64,000 bases of DNA from Fistulifera solaris (lineage: Eukaryota; Bacillariophyta; Bacillariophyceae; Naviculales; Stauroneidaceae), in contig AP026129.1 in the NCBI GenBank assembly GCA_030295235.1, forward strand, positions 1,302,001-1,366,000, given 5' to 3'. The position numbers were made by a program, and so were the translations under genes. Below are positions 33,102 to 45,385 of this stretch, piece after piece. The notes below the pieces were generated by a model. It ran no database searches. It saw only the letters and a list, made by a program, of their open reading frames with translations, and was not told the DNA's origin. Each line of letters opens with the position of its first letter. The stretch's first letter is position 1.

Positions 33102-36100
33102 ATGACAGTTTGGTTGAAAATCACTGCCTTTTCTTTCACACGACGAGGATTGACGCACCGCAATCGCACTACCTGGTTTCGAACCTTCGCTTCGAATGGT
33201 CGTAACTCAAATCCGAACGATGCGTACCGCATTCCGGGCATGTCGCATCAGTATGGAAGTTTGGGCGAGACGCCTACTTCCCTTCACAAATCACAAGAAT
33301 CAACGGCGTGGCAAGCATCTCACAATATCGAAGTGCAGCGTGTGACCCAAAAAGCCATGATTTATGAACTCATCCATGAACAGACAAGAACGATTGAATC
33401 CGTTGTACCTTGGTTTCTCGAAAATATGCCGGCGGTGTAAGTAATGTTGAAGAGGAAATGATAAATACAGCGAGCGAGTGACCCATTGGGGAACAATCCT
33501 GCGAAAAGCACTCTACCTTCGAGCAATGTCTATACTCTGTAATTTGTTTCTCATCGACGCCTTTTATTCACTTTGCAGTTACTTCCAACAAGTACCCGAA
33601 CGCTACCGCATGGATCACATGAAAGCTATTGCGGCCGTCAAGGATGCGAACATGGATTTGTATCTCAATTTAAAGTCGCACACACTTGATGGTCGCACCG
33701 TCTTGACGTTTATTCGTCCCGGAACAGCCCCCGGTACATTGTTGCACATGGTGCAAGAATTGCCTTATAAGTATAGTCTCGAAATGCCACTCAGTAGATT
33801 GCATGTCTTTTCGACCGTCGATGAAACCATGAGTCTGAATATGTTTGTGTACGGGCATCGTCCCGTGCACGATGAAGATGTTGATATGGATCTCATGGCA
33901 TTGGCGGAACCGATATTGGAGTATGCGGCGAATGTGCAACAGGGGATTGTTGTGGATGAAGAATTGCCGCTGTCGCCTTTGTTGGAGAGAGAATCGCTTG
34001 TCGAATACATGAAAATGTGCCGACCGACCTATGTGCAGATTGGTCTCATGAATCCGGCACGGTTTTGTATGCAGCGTTTGTTGTTTGCGGAAGTTTCGGG
34101 AACCGAAGGAGTTGCAGTGCACATTGGTTTGGCGACAGACCAGACGCCCGAAATGCATTTACCGACGAGTGGACCTTTGTATTGGGTGGAAATGGCTGTA
34201 GCGAACAGTATTCCGCAAGTAGCGTTGGAAAATTTGTGTCAGTTGTTGTACCATCACAAATTTGATGTTCAACGTGCGCGTTTGGATATTGTGCCCGATG
34301 GTGAAAACGGTAGTGTGACGATATTGCGGACGTTGATCAGTCCCACCTCGTTGTTGTCGGCCGACTCCACGACCGACTGGCAAACACTGGCGCAAGAACT
34401 CAAGCGGGCAAAATGGTTGGATCCGGATACCGTCGATTTAGTTTTTGGGAAAGAGCCTTGGTTGGGGATTGCGCGCGGAGAAGTCATTACTGCCATGTCT
34501 TCGTTGATGCATCCGGTATTGACCAAAATCAATAGCATGGCGTACTCGAAGGCAAATATAGCCGAAGTTGTGCATCAGCACATTGGTCATGCTGCGTTGA
34601 TTGCGGATCTGTTCTTGGATCGTTTTCATCCCGACCATCCCTTGACTGACGAGTCGTATCACAGCAGACGTGACGACTTGACGGAATTGATTGCTAAGGA
34701 AGTTGAGGATCAGGTGGCTACATCTATTCTGAATAAAATGCTAGAAATTGTGGATTTTACGTTGAAAACGAATGCGTACATGCCGAATCGGTACGCTTTG
34801 GGCCTGCGACTCAATCCGTCCGTCATGCACGAGCCAGGGAATACCGCCGAATTGCCGTTCGGAGTATTGTTTGTTCATGGTCGTCGGTTCAACGGCTTTC
34901 ATGTACGATTCCGTGATATCAGTCGAGGAGGTCTGCGATTGGTGACGCCCGCCAACACGGAGTTGTATGCTTTGGAGTCAGCTCGACAATATGACGAGTG
35001 CTACGGACTGGCATTTGCGCAACAACTCAAAAACAAAGATATGTAAGTATGAAATTGTAGTTACAGGCTTGCGCTCTGGTTTATGCCGTAAGTCTAACGT
35101 CTTTATCCGCTTTAGCCCCGAGGGAGGCTCCAAAGCCGTGGCTCTGATCAATACCACAGGACTGAACGACTCGGGCAAGTACTTTGTGATGCGCAAATCG
35201 GTAAAAGCATTTACAGATACCATATTGGATCTTATTGTAGAAACGGAAGAAACAAAACAGTTCGTTGTGGATCGCCTAGGTCGACCGGAAGTTCTTTATT
35301 TGGGTCCGGACGAACAGATCATACCAGGGGACATTGAATGGATTGTGAGGAGAGCAGCGGAGCGTGGGTACAATACACCAGCCGCCTTCATGAGTAGTAA
35401 ACCTAGGGCGGGGATCAATCACAAACAATTCGGTGTAACAAGTGAAGGAGTGAATGTTTATTTAGATACAGCTCTTCGCCGTGTGGTGAACATAGATCCA
35501 AAGAAGGACTCTTTTACCATTAAAATGACTGGGGGTCCAGATGGAGATGTCGCGGGCAATGAGATTAAAATTTTGGTTCGCGAGTATGGTGAAAATGTTA
35601 AGATTGTTGGAATTGCGGACCATTCCGGTTGTGCAGAAGATCCTGATGGTTTGAACCATGACGAGTTGTTGCGACTGGTCAGTTCGGCACTGTGCATTTC
35701 CTATTTTGATACAACAAAGCTTGGCCCGTCGGGCAAGCTGCACACCACTGACACCCCTGAAGGTACCAAAGCCCGCAATACGATGCACAATCGGTTGGAA
35801 GCCGATGCATTTTTGCCGTGTGGAGGACGTCCGAATACAATTGACTGTTCCAATTACAAGAACTTTATAAAAGCGGATGGCCGTCCTTCAGCACCGCTCA
35901 TTGTTGAAGGTGCCAATCTGTTTATCACAAAAGATGCCCGCAAATCGTTGTTTCAAGATGCTGGTGTTGTCATTGTCAAAGATTCATCGGCCAACAAGGG
36001 GGGCGTGATTACATCGTCATACGAGATCTGCGCCGCCATGCTGTTGTCAGAAGAAGAATTTGTCGCCAACAAAACACAGATCGTACAGGAAGTGTTGGAG

Positions 36101-36597
36101 AAATTACGAATGCTGGCCAAATTGGAAGCGGAGCTCTTGTTTCGTGAATATGAAGCTCATGGAGGTTCGCTTCCCGAAATATCTCAAGTCATTAGTAACT
36201 GCATTAATGCAGCCACTGATGCGCTGGCGTTGGCGTTGGATTCTTTATCGGAAGCCGATCAAGAAGCTCTATTGCCCCTTTTCAAATGCATTTGCCCAAG
36301 ACGATTGCTGATTTAGCGTTTGATCGAGTTCACGAACGAGTCCCGAAGCAGTACATCAAGAATGCGATTAGTTCTGCTTTAGCTGCGAAAATGGTGTACA
36401 AGGAAGGGACGACCTTTATTATGTCACTTCCTAAAGAAAAGTTGGCCACAATTTTGTTCCATTATTTGGAGAAAGAAAAGGAAGTTGCCGTTTTGCTGCA
36501 ATCTCTGGAGAATGTGGAAATGTCGGAGGATAAAAAGCAGGCCGTGATTCAACTGTTGGAAAAGGGAGGCGCTCGCACGGCTTTGGGAGTTTATTAA
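33102..36597 (+). CDS. GDH2: NAD-dependent glutamate dehydrogenase, large (GDH2-type), mitochondrial
   Basis: The enzyme interconverts glutamate with 2-oxoglutarate and ammonium using NAD. Exons are 33102-33436, 33579-35042 and 35116-36597, with GT..AG introns of 142 and 73 bases, giving about 1,093 residues, the expected size for the 115-kDa class. The N-terminus MTVWLKITAFSFTRRGLTHRNR is a likely mitochondrial presequence. The catalytic domain shows FHVRFRDISRGGLRLV, the split IPEGGSKAV (exon 2/3 joint), KPRAGINHKQFGVTSEGVNVYL, ADHSGCAEDPDGLNHDELLRL, VEGANLFITKDARKSLFQDAGVVIVKDSSANKGGVITSSYEI. One frameshift near 36275-36290 separates EALLPLF from HLPKTIADLAFD; the C-terminus then reads normally to GVY. 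It diverges from the methyltransferase-dehydrogenase gene. Confidence 0.95.
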
Positions 36598-37069
36598 AGT
36601 GTTGCCAGTACAATTGTCGTTAAGGAAGAACGGCAAGGGAAACTAGTAATTATGTTATCACATGGATTTTGTCAAAAAGTTGTCTTGTGTGATTCAATTA
36701 CGGATGTGGATGCAATTAATAAACATTTTTTCTCTTGTAAAACAAAGCAAAATTGAAATGTGTTATGTCAACAAGGACGATGGGTACAATTTGCTTCGGT
36801 GGTATGTGGCATATCTGGATTCCGGATGATTCGTGATCTACTAGTTTTCCAGCGAGTAGTCAGTATTTCACTTTTCAGCGGTTTTACTTCAAGCCTCCTC
36901 GCTCGATGGCTGCGACCGAGGCTTTGCCCTTGTAGAAACTGTCGAAGGTGGTGCCGTTTGTGTTTCGTTAGACATCTACGGTTCTGGGTTCACTTCGTCC
37001 CGCAATTGCGTGAGACACCCACGTTAAGTTCCTGACACGGTAGCTTTATGATTCGGTTAGTTTGCCTGC
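36598..37069. other. Intergenic region
   Basis: The 3' flank of the glutamate dehydrogenase gene. Nothing coding is supported on either strand. Confidence 0.5.
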
Positions 37070-37074
37070 TTAAG

Positions 37075-37420
37075 GATTGGAGATTGCATTCCCACTTTTT
37101 GTGGAAAGCAAGTCCCTTCTGGTTAGAAAGTCATCGTCGAAGAATGTCATTACCACATTCGATCCTTGTTGCGCGAGGGCAGACACAACGCTTTTCCAAT
37201 TCCACCACCACCATCCGTCACTAAAGCCAATCGGCGGCATGCTTCTTTTTTCAATTTAGGAAGTGGTTTATAGGCCATGTAGATTTGCGGAATCTGATAC
37301 GCGAGAAACCAAAAGACGGCCGGAAACGCCAAGAGTAGGGCGAGTGCGGTGGATATTGGTGACGCGAAGGCTGTGACTGCTTCGCACGCCGTCTCTGTTG
37401 CTGAAATTCGTCTTATCTGC
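37075..37420 (-). pseudogene. Short-chain dehydrogenase N-terminal relic
   Basis: On the minus strand, 37420-37265 encodes a hydrophobic segment (STALALLLAFPAVFWFLAYQIP) followed by KKEACRRLALVTDGGGGIGKAL (37245-37180), the Rossmann TGxxxGIG motif of SDR enzymes with the first Gly changed to Asp. A one-base frame change then continues as ALAQQGSNVVMTFFDDDFL (to about 37110). No Tyr-x-x-x-Lys active site follows and the frame ends, so only the N-terminal fifth of a membrane-anchored 17-beta-HSD/retinol-dehydrogenase-like protein remains. Confidence 0.6.
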
Positions 37421-37564
37421 CTTAGCTAAAAAGGAAAAGCAATTGAAAACGGGTGAAAGGATAAGTCAATGGACGACAATGCACTCAATACCAGTTTTTT
37501 CAATGCAGGGATGATGATCTTTTGTGCGTGTCATCTTTTACAAGAATCCCCCAATCCAGCTGCT

Positions 37565-38197
37565 TTACTTCCACCGTCCCACACGTTGCCACCAATCCAG
37601 CTGGTCTCCAAATTGCTGTATCTTCTTCTCTTTGCGTGTATTTTCTGACTTTGGTGATTTTTCTTTATCATCATAGTCTATTGGCAGCGCTTCGGCAATC
37701 GGATAATGTTCCATGACGTGTTGGTGATTGTTGACAATGAATCCAGCCGCTTGACGATGGACCATGAGTTCCCACCGAGCCTGAATCGCCTGTTTGCGAT
37801 GTTCATTGTAGGCTAAAGCTGCTTTAGATAGTTCATTTCGAATGTGTTGTATGTCATCCCCAGCCACTGCTTGTTGCAATAGAGTCTCGTAACGTTGATA
37901 CTCTTGATGCATTAATTGCACATAGAGAAGGATTTTTTGACCTTGTTTTCCCAAAGCTTTTCCGATAGATCCTTGTAATTCTTCTTCAATTGTCTTTAAA
38001 TGTAAAGAAGGATCGTGAGTATCACGAATGAGTTCAAGATACGAATTGTTCTTTTCGGTTTCGGTGTTTTTGACACGGACGGCCGCTCGTTGCCATGTCG
38101 TTTGCGTTGCAGAAGGTCCGTTTGCGGAATAGCTGAGCGCGCGAAGGGCGCCGCGGCGCTGTCGGCTTGAATTTATCTTGAGGAAACGAAAAGCCAT
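37565..38197 (-). CDS. Conserved-looking protein of unknown function, possibly mitochondrial
   Basis: A complete 210-residue frame from ATG 38197. The first 25 residues (MAFRFLKINSSRQRRGALRALSYSA) are basic and Ser-rich without acidic residues, as in mitochondrial presequences. The body is strongly alpha-helical and charged. It has a distinctive LAYNEHRKQAIQARWELMVHRQAAGFIVNN block (residues about 128-157) and an ending rich in Trp (DWWQRVGRWK). No catalytic motif or membrane segment is visible, and I do not recognise the family. The even amino-acid composition and lack of frameshift argue that it is a real gene. Confidence 0.65.
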   Translation of the reverse strand: MAFRFLKINSSRQRRGALRALSYSANGPSATQTTWQRAAVRVKNTETEKNNSYLELIRDTHDPSLHLKTIEEELQGSIGKALGKQGQKILLYVQLMHQEYQRYETLLQQAVAGDDIQHIRNELSKAALAYNEHRKQAIQARWELMVHRQAAGFIVNNHQHVMEHYPIAEALPIDYDDKEKSPKSENTRKEKKIQQFGDQLDWWQRVGRWK

Positions 38198-38975
38198 GTT
38201 TGATTAGGTACAAGTAATATGGCTGCACATGGAATTGCACAAAAAACTTGGAGAAGAGAGTTGTTGTCGAGAAAAGCAGGATGACGACTGTACAAATTAT
38301 ACTGGTATTCCAATACGGTTAAAGATTAATGAGTGAGAACCGGAGAAAGGAAGTGATACGCCCTTCATCAATTCTCCGTCGTTCGATCGCATTGACTATA
38401 AGACTTTGAATTCCAAGGCAGTCTGTACTCAGTACTACTGACGATGATTGTTGTGAAATTTCTTCAAAAAAACTTGGGAAAGGACGATTATTAAAGAATC
38501 AACGATTACCGATCTAAGCCCTGTTTCCAACGATTAGCTGGTGGACTGCCAACGGAAAGTTCAATCGTTCAATGGGCTTAACTAAATATATATCTTCCTC
38601 AGTTTAGGAAGTATCAATCTTATAGTGCGAACAAACGAATCGACTTTCAATTATGACTCGATATTTTTAGCCACTGAAAAAACGGAGAAATAAAGAGTGC
38701 GGTTGGGGACTATTGTAGAAATAGTACAGAGTTAGAAAGAAACAAGTCGACGAAGAAGACGAAGCCGAAAGTCATCGAAATAATTTAGGTCTTTCCTTGC
38801 GAAGACACTCGTACACCGTACACCACCATTTTTGGACGCAAAAGTCTTCACAAATACATCGCCCAATTTTCCGCAGTGCGCCACCAATTTTCCTTTAAAA
38901 ACCTCTAGCTTCTTGAGCCAGAACGATAGATGCTCCCTCATTTGTTCTCGTAGGAGTGATATCATCCAGTTTGCC
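38198..38975. other. Divergent intergenic region
   Basis: Lies between the unknown minus-strand gene and the HSF gene. It is A/T-rich with TATATAT at about 38586-38593. Shadow frames near 38732-38977 antisense have no family features. Confidence 0.45.
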
Positions 38976-40043
38976 ATGACGATTAGTTCTTATCGCGACT
39001 TTTACCCGGTCGGCCTCGACGATGTAAGATCCCAAATGAATATCCCCTCGTGCAAACGCAAAGGTCCACGTGGTGGAGTCGTTAATCCATTTCCGGTCAA
39101 ACTCTTTTCGATGTTAGAAACGACTCGCGAGGAAGGATTGCATCATATTGTCTCCTGGCAAGTACACGGTCGTTGTTTCAGGATTCACAAGTCGGATCGA
39201 TTCGTTACGGATGTTCTGCCGAGGTATGTCCAATGGTCGCTTGTGTGACGAGCGAATCTTAACACCGAATCTCATCCTTCCGTATCAGATTTTTCAAACA
39301 GTCCAAGCTTGCCTCGTTTCAGAGGCAGCTCAATTTGTGGGGCTTCCAAAAAGTGATGAATGGGCCGGACCGTGGTGGCTATTTCCACGAACTATTCTTA
39401 CGAGGACGACCAGATCTGGCTCCCCCTTATGTTACGAGTCAAAGGATGTGCCATGGAAGGGGTTGTTGTCAAGGACGATCATGGAACGGAGGACCCGAAC
39501 TTTTACTCGTATCCGTATTGCGAGATGGACAAGGTCCCTACTTTGACGTCTTCGTCCGAAATGAGGGCGAATCTGATTGAACCGTCCACACCACCCGATT
39601 CGCCTCGACCTGACCCCATTATTCAATCATCATCATCATCACCACCACGTAGAGGGAAACGCCAGAAACCTACCAACACCATGGTAACACCACCCTACAA
39701 AAAGAAGAAAGCTATTGGCGTGTTGGCCGCCCCTCGAGACATGGACGAATCACGCTGGGGCCAGGAACGACGAAAGCTTGATTTTTCTCCACGTCAGAAT
39801 CTTCGCGAATTGCATCGAACGTTTGCCAAGGAGGAGGAAGAAGAGGATACGAGCGAATCCATGGAACTCTGGAACCTTTCCGTCGATGATCTGTTCGGCG
39901 GACGGACTTTTCAAACCGTCGAAGAATGCAATGCACAGGCATTAGAATCGATACTGAGTTTAGAAGAAGAAGCGTTATACGCCAAATCGGTGTTATCCGA
40001 AGTGAAAAAAATGAAACTATGTCTCAATCTGTGTTCTTTTTGA
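38976..40043 (+). CDS. Heat shock factor (HSF)-type transcription factor
   Basis: A nuclear DNA-binding regulator. Exon 1 is 38976-39223, intron 39224-39288 (65 bases, GT..AG), exon 2 to 40043; about 333 residues. The winged-helix HSF domain covers residues about 28-130: NPFPVKLFSMLETTREEGLHHIVSW, then FRIHKSDRFVTDVLPRFF (joined across the intron), the recognition-helix block KQSKLASFQRQLNLWGFQKV, and GPDRGGYFHELFLRGRPDL. A one-base frameshift at the C-run 39421-39426 connects RPDLA to MLRVKG. The rest is a Ser/Pro- and Lys-rich tail (KKKKAIG near 39705) and an acidic segment (EEEEEDTSES) that could be an activation region. No heptad-repeat trimerisation domain is evident, as in many diatom HSFs. 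HSF genes are the largest transcription-factor family in diatoms. Confidence 0.9.
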
Positions 40044-40445
40044 GAAGTAGGAAAAAGGAATCGATGATGGTCGATTGCAAGTCGACACGAGTCGAAATTT
40101 GTGCAATTCATATTTTTATTATTTATCAATGGGTTTCGCAATAATATATTTTGGTTCTTAGTTTTTAATGCTGGTCTATCTATCTACAAACACATTCTTA
40201 GTACTATTCCTTCGCGATCTTCCGTCTTCCTTCTGAGCTTACGTTATAAGACTGGACTAAGAGCCGTTCCTCCGTCACTAACAAGTAGAGAAAGTAATAC
40301 TAAAGGACAAGTTTCAAAAAAATCCTACGTAGTATTATCGTTCCTAGAGCCTAGAGCCGGAGGTTTTTTAAGCACGAACAAATCAGAGTGAATCGTGAAT
40401 CACGAAACATCAGGAAGGACAGACGAGCGCACCTCCTTTCGCTCG
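40044..40445. other. Intergenic region up to the retrotransposon
   Basis: The 3' flank of the HSF gene. No gene. It ends with the four-base target duplication CTCG (40442-40445). Confidence 0.5.
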
Positions 40446-40628
40446 TGATAAAACGTAGAGAATCGATTGAATTGCAAACAAACAAAATTATAGAAATTAT
40501 CACATGTTATATCGTTGGTATCGCGAGAGGCTTTTCACTCCTTGAAACCTTCTCTTCCACCATTCATGCCGGCACTCGTTAACCCCAATCCTAGGGATAA
40601 ACCGTGACCAACACACCACACTTTAACA
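40446..40628 (-). repeat. 3' LTR of the copia element
   Basis: 183 bases, identical to 47071-47254 except for one missing G near 40456. In plus orientation it runs from TGATAAAACG to CTTTAACA. Confidence 0.93.
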
Positions 40629-40918
40629 CTCCTCTCAAGTAGATCGTTGTGAAGCGGTCAACTTGCAACAAAAGGTGTGCCATTCATTCACATCAAATTT
40701 AAGTGGTTCACACATGCTAATCCACTCGCACATAAGATGGTTCTTCTTCCACGCTAGGAAGCTTACTTCCACCTTCACAAAAGGGGGCACATCGCACGAC
40801 CTTGGTTATTTTAACCCCGATCGAAAGATATGGTGTAACAGATTACTGACAAATCGAACTCTTTTCTCTCCATGAGGTAGTTGCTTTGTCAACAAATCGG
40901 CTTCGTTGTCATGAGTAT

Positions 40919-41743
40919 TCACATAGCACGTCGCCATTCGCTCCGCGCTACACCCTCACGGACGAAGTGGTACGCAATACTTTGCGATTTCCTTTTCAAA
41001 GTCGAATCCGGGATTGTTGTGTTAGCCAACACTGACTGATTGTCTCCTTCAATGTAACATGGCCCAACCACAGGTATTCCCATCATACGAAGCTTGTATC
41101 TCAGACCTCTGAGGTACTCGCAGCACTGTTTCATAGCAACAAACTCGGATCCAAAACTGCTGCTTTCAACACTTGTCTGTTTCTTCGAATGCCAGCACAC
41201 AAGCCATATTCAAATACACAAGAAAGCCAGTCCTCGATCGCCTGGTCAGAGAGTCTGATGCGTGGTCAGCGTCAACCTTTGCTCGAATCACGAACCCAAT
41301 CCCGCTTGGTTCGGCATATTCATTGGTATGGTCTCCTGACCCTGAACATGGCCGAATTCACTCGAGGCCCAATCTCTCTCCTGGAATTTCGCCTCATCAA
41401 CAAATGGTACAGTCGGGTCAAACACCATCTCAGCATTATGGTACTTCTTGAGGTAAGCAAAGATATGCAACACCTGCTCGAAATGTCCCTGTCTTGGCAT
41501 TGCCATGAACGAAGACAAAATCGAAACCTCAAGACAAATGTCAACTCTCCCAAGCTCAACGATCCACCGCAAGACTCCAATCAGAGACATGTAATACGCA
41601 GCAAGCGTTGAATCCAATTCTGGGCTCACATCCAACTCTGACCGATAATGAAGTCCGCATTGGAGTGTCTGCTTTTGTGGGAAGTTTCCAATGCTCCAGT
41701 TTTCCAATGTACTTTTCAACATTTGCGACGGCCGCTTGGACAT
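40919..41743 (-). pseudogene. pol: Retrotransposon RNase H region
   Basis: LAAYYMSLIGVLRWIVELGRVDICLEVSILSSFMAMPRQGHFEQVLHIFAYLKKY (about 41615-41445) is the thumb/connection block. After a frame change, WHSKKQTSVESSSFGSEFVAMKQ (about 41195-41125) and CYIEGDNQSVLANT (about 41060-41015) give the RNase H Glu and Asp residues, ending with HFVREGVARSEWR. Confidence 0.8.
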
Positions 41744-42800
41744 ACTGCGATGAAGAAAAAGACCACGCTTCGTGCGCCGTTCTCTAACTCAACTTTCCGC
41801 ACACGTCCTCCAAGATAGATCTTTGGCGGTCCAATCGATTCCTCTTTCAATTCAAAGTACTTGCCGATCTCCTCCCTTAGAACCCGCTCCGGATTCTCGC
41901 TCACACACAAAGTGTCATCGGTATAGAGAAGGATGTATTCATAGTAGCTAGAGCCATCAGCCTTCTTGGCTGGTCTCATCCAAACATCAGGATCAGCCAA
42001 ACATGAAGTGAACCCAAGATCCAACATGCCTGCACGCAAGTGGTTTCTGAAGTCTCTTCCAGCCGATTTTCCGCCGTACAAAGCGCGATGTATTAGTGCC
42101 ACACGACCAACATTCTCCAATCCAAACTCAATTCCACAAATAACATAGTGCTTTTGCGAAGAAGGTGCCTGCAGATAGGCATTACGAATATCAGCAGCAC
42201 AGATGTCAACACCGTTCAAAGCAGCATATGTGAAAGCAATCCGGACACTTTCCCTAGATACAACACCTGCATAGGTAGATCCAATTGGGTCAGCTGTCTT
42301 ATGCCCGTCCAACACCCATCGTGCCTTTCTTGTAAAGTCCATCTTCACATCAAAGACAAGGTGTCCAGTCGCAGGAGTCCACCCAGGTGGCGCTTTCTTT
42401 CCTTCTCCTAGGATCTCAAATGCTACTCCGACATTGTACATCTCTTTGGCAATTGCATCTCGCCAGAAAGTGTTACCGTTTGGTCGGTCAATCTCGTGAG
42501 CGTGTGCTACATCCCTGGGTATCTCGATCCCGTACTTATGCGTAGTACGTCAAGTCTCGTCTTGAGCGCACTCCAGGATTGCATTCCGCCCTCACGAAGG
42601 GTTTGTGGTACCCACCAGGAAAATGCAGGTTCATCATCAATGCCTCTTGCAACTGCAAATTCAGCTGTCTCAACCGGGTGGGAGTCTTTTAGATCCCTGA
42701 GATGCACCCAGGACTCATTCCCGTCACGCCATCGAACAAGAAGTTTCCATCCTTGGGTTGTCTTGCGCATTCAGCGGTTGGCCACGACAGCGTAACAACA
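41716..42800 (-). pseudogene. pol: Retrotransposon reverse transcriptase with preceding WWVP linker
   Basis: First GWKLLVRWRDGNESWVHLRDLKDSHPVETAEFAV and DEPAFSWWVP (about 42745-42600), a linker block typical of copia elements in algae. Then KYGIEIPRDVAHAHEIDRPNGNTFWRDAI (about 42535-42450) and the polymerase: RKARWVLDGHKT, ICAADIRNAYLQAP, ALYGGKSAGRDFRNHL and the catalytic ILLYTDDTLCVSE (YTDD variant of YVDD). At least two frame changes. Confidence 0.85.
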
Positions 42801-43405
42801 CGAGCTTCACTCTTACATAGAGCTGTCTCCTCCTTCTTGTAGTCAACAATCCCTTCCATGAGAGATTTAGAGAATCCATCGCCGTCGCGACTGGGCAATC
42901 ATGTTCTGAGCGATAAGGTTGGCAGAGTACTCACGAACGACCCCATCAGCAAACTCAACATCATAAACAACAGTGTTCATTGCCGGGTTATCGCTGTAGG
43001 TTCCAAACGTTTTCCCATCGTCACCAATCGTTCGTCCCACAACCCTTGCGGTCTCCATTTCACCACCATCCTTTTGAAGCTGCACTTCGGCATTGATGAT
43101 GCGGTCATATGCTGGTTGTTCATTGATCAGCAAACCGTTGGAGTCAACTGACTCTTCGATGTCAATAAATTCTCTAGGGCGTTTCGTCACCATCATGGTA
43201 CGGTTCCCACTCGCCGTTGTCGTGCTGGTTGCTATGATGATTTTTCTGTCGTACTGGTGAATCAATTGGTGGCGGTATCATTGCCGTCCCCCATCTCCTC
43301 TCAATGAGGCCGTCAAAAATTTCTCTTCGGACGCTTCTCTGTGTCACTGTGGAGCTCGGCATTGGTCAGCGAGCTGTCGACGAGGAACGACTCGACCATT
43401 CGCTT

Positions 43406-45160
43406 TTAGTACCCATTGGGCCATTTCATTCCCAGCGCCTTTGCCGGTCCAAGAACGCGTCCAAGGATCTCCTTACTGACAGGAAAATCGTTTTTCTGAT
43501 CTCGGAAGTACACCCATTCATACCACCCAAACTGACAAAGGTTGCTGATATTGCCTGTATCACCTGTGACAAGAGTGTATGGGTTCTGACCGTGAAGATT
43601 GAAACGATCTCTCGCAGTCATATTGTTAATCCGAGCGCGTCGCTCCAAACAGTAGTCCCACAGAGGCATGGGGCTGTTAGCCTCCTTCATGTCTTTCCTG
43701 ACAGCTTCCTTCAACAGTCCAATGTAGAGTTCAGCTTTGTTTGACCATGGAGTGTTCTCCTCTAAAGCACGTGAACGTCGATCCAATGTCACGGCAAAAA
43801 CGCCCGTGCCGAGACTCCTGGTTTGTTCGCCGGACGCGTCACAAATGAATGCATCGGGAGCTCCCACTTCCTTTGCAAATTCCTTCATGGCCTGCAAGAC
43901 TTCACCCTTCGACCTCATCGGTACAACATGCACGAAACCCTTGTCCGACACAAACAATTGACAACACGTGTGTCCTCGTTCAGACTTGCCAGTTTTGGAC
44001 GTAGCAAAGAGGGTATCCATGTAAAAGTACTCTTTGATGTGCTTGTAACGAAGCATGCGGTCGTTCGTTCCATAGTTGCGCCAACTTTGGGTTGTCTTGT
44101 CTTGACGCACGTTGATCGGTAACTTCAATTGTCCGCTCGGCATCTTTATATTCAATACGCCAAATTTTAGACAAGTGCGCTGCATCGACTCCCTGATGCC
44201 GAATGCCATGGGCAGCAGAGATCATCAGCTCATCCAACTCGTCACCAGATTCAGCCCTGGCAAAGTACTCTTCAACTAGATCAACAGTGTCGTCTGCAAT
44301 TGTCGCGAACGGGAGCATCAGTTGCATCACCATCATGGTATAGATGTCGCTGAGAGGAAACAGTTGTTGCGCCCAATTGCCATAGAAAACTCACCGCACT
44401 CAGCACGTTCCTCCATTCTGGCAAGCAAGCTAGAACATTCTAGTTGTGGCGAGAAAGGCAGAAAAAGCATGATCGTGATCGGCGTCCTCTGTAAAAGTGA
44501 ACTCTTTTTCAACGCTGGCTCCTCTCCAAACTGCTTATGACAAAGCGACTCCCTGTCATTGTCTTGAACAGCTGTCATGAGATAGCGAGTTTTTGGTAGA
44601 GGCAACACCATCTCTCCATTACAATCCAACATAGCCGCCTCATTTATCGCATAACTGACATTGTGAGGGTCCCATACCGTCGGTGTCAGCATATAAATGT
44701 TCTCCGACTGCTGCAGTTGGAGGAGGCTCGCTTGCTGGTTGCAAAGAAAGAGAAAACACCATGTAAAGATAGAGGAATCCGTAGTCCTGTTTCTTGAAAG
44801 TAAATCGCATGATTATCAACAGTTGGATCCATGGTCTGTATCTTTGGTGTGTCATCAACTATGACACCAGCCTCACGCATCACAAAAGGCGGTATCAAGT
44901 TGTTTTCCATATTCGGAACATAAAGTGCATTCCGAACAAGCAAAATGATTTCATCCCCACCATAGGGACACTCAGAGCAACGCGGCATCAACGAGTGAGC
45001 ACTGCATTGGTTTATAGTCTGGAGTAAACGGCTAAAACATCCACTGTCTCCCCAGTCCTAGCAACCACAAATGCATTTCGCCCGACGACTGGCATATTTG
45101 CATGTGTGTCCAATTCAGTCCTCGAAATCCCTGACGTTACTTGGTCATCAACGTCCATCA
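43406..45160 (-). pseudogene. pol: Retrotransposon protease, GAG-pre-integrase and integrase
   Basis: Protease: DTHANMPVVGRNAFVVARTGETVDV (about 45125-45045), with Asp-Thr-His as the active-site triplet instead of Asp-Thr-Gly, a variant I associate with CoDi-type elements. GAG-pre-integrase: HGIRHQGVDAAHLSKIW (about 44205-44155). Integrase catalytic core in one 268-codon frame (44209-43406): FYMDTLFA (Asp), FICDASGEQ (Asp) and PWSNKAELYIGLLKEAVRKD (Glu) give a D,D(35-ish)E triad. The segments lie in at least four frames. Confidence 0.8.
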
Positions 45161-45385
45161 CACCAGTATCCATAACGTCGGCATGTAATGATGCAATTAA
45201 ACGTGCCAGATGGTCATTTGGTGCGGTATGTCGTCCTCGGTCCCACGTTCGACTGTTCTCCGGCTCTGACTCTAAACCTACCTTCCAGTCATCATTGACT
45301 GGAGTAGTTTCAGCCGCCGGGCCCAGTCAACGGGTGTAGCGATGGCTCACAGGACGAGGGAGGACCAGCACGACGGATTGCACGT

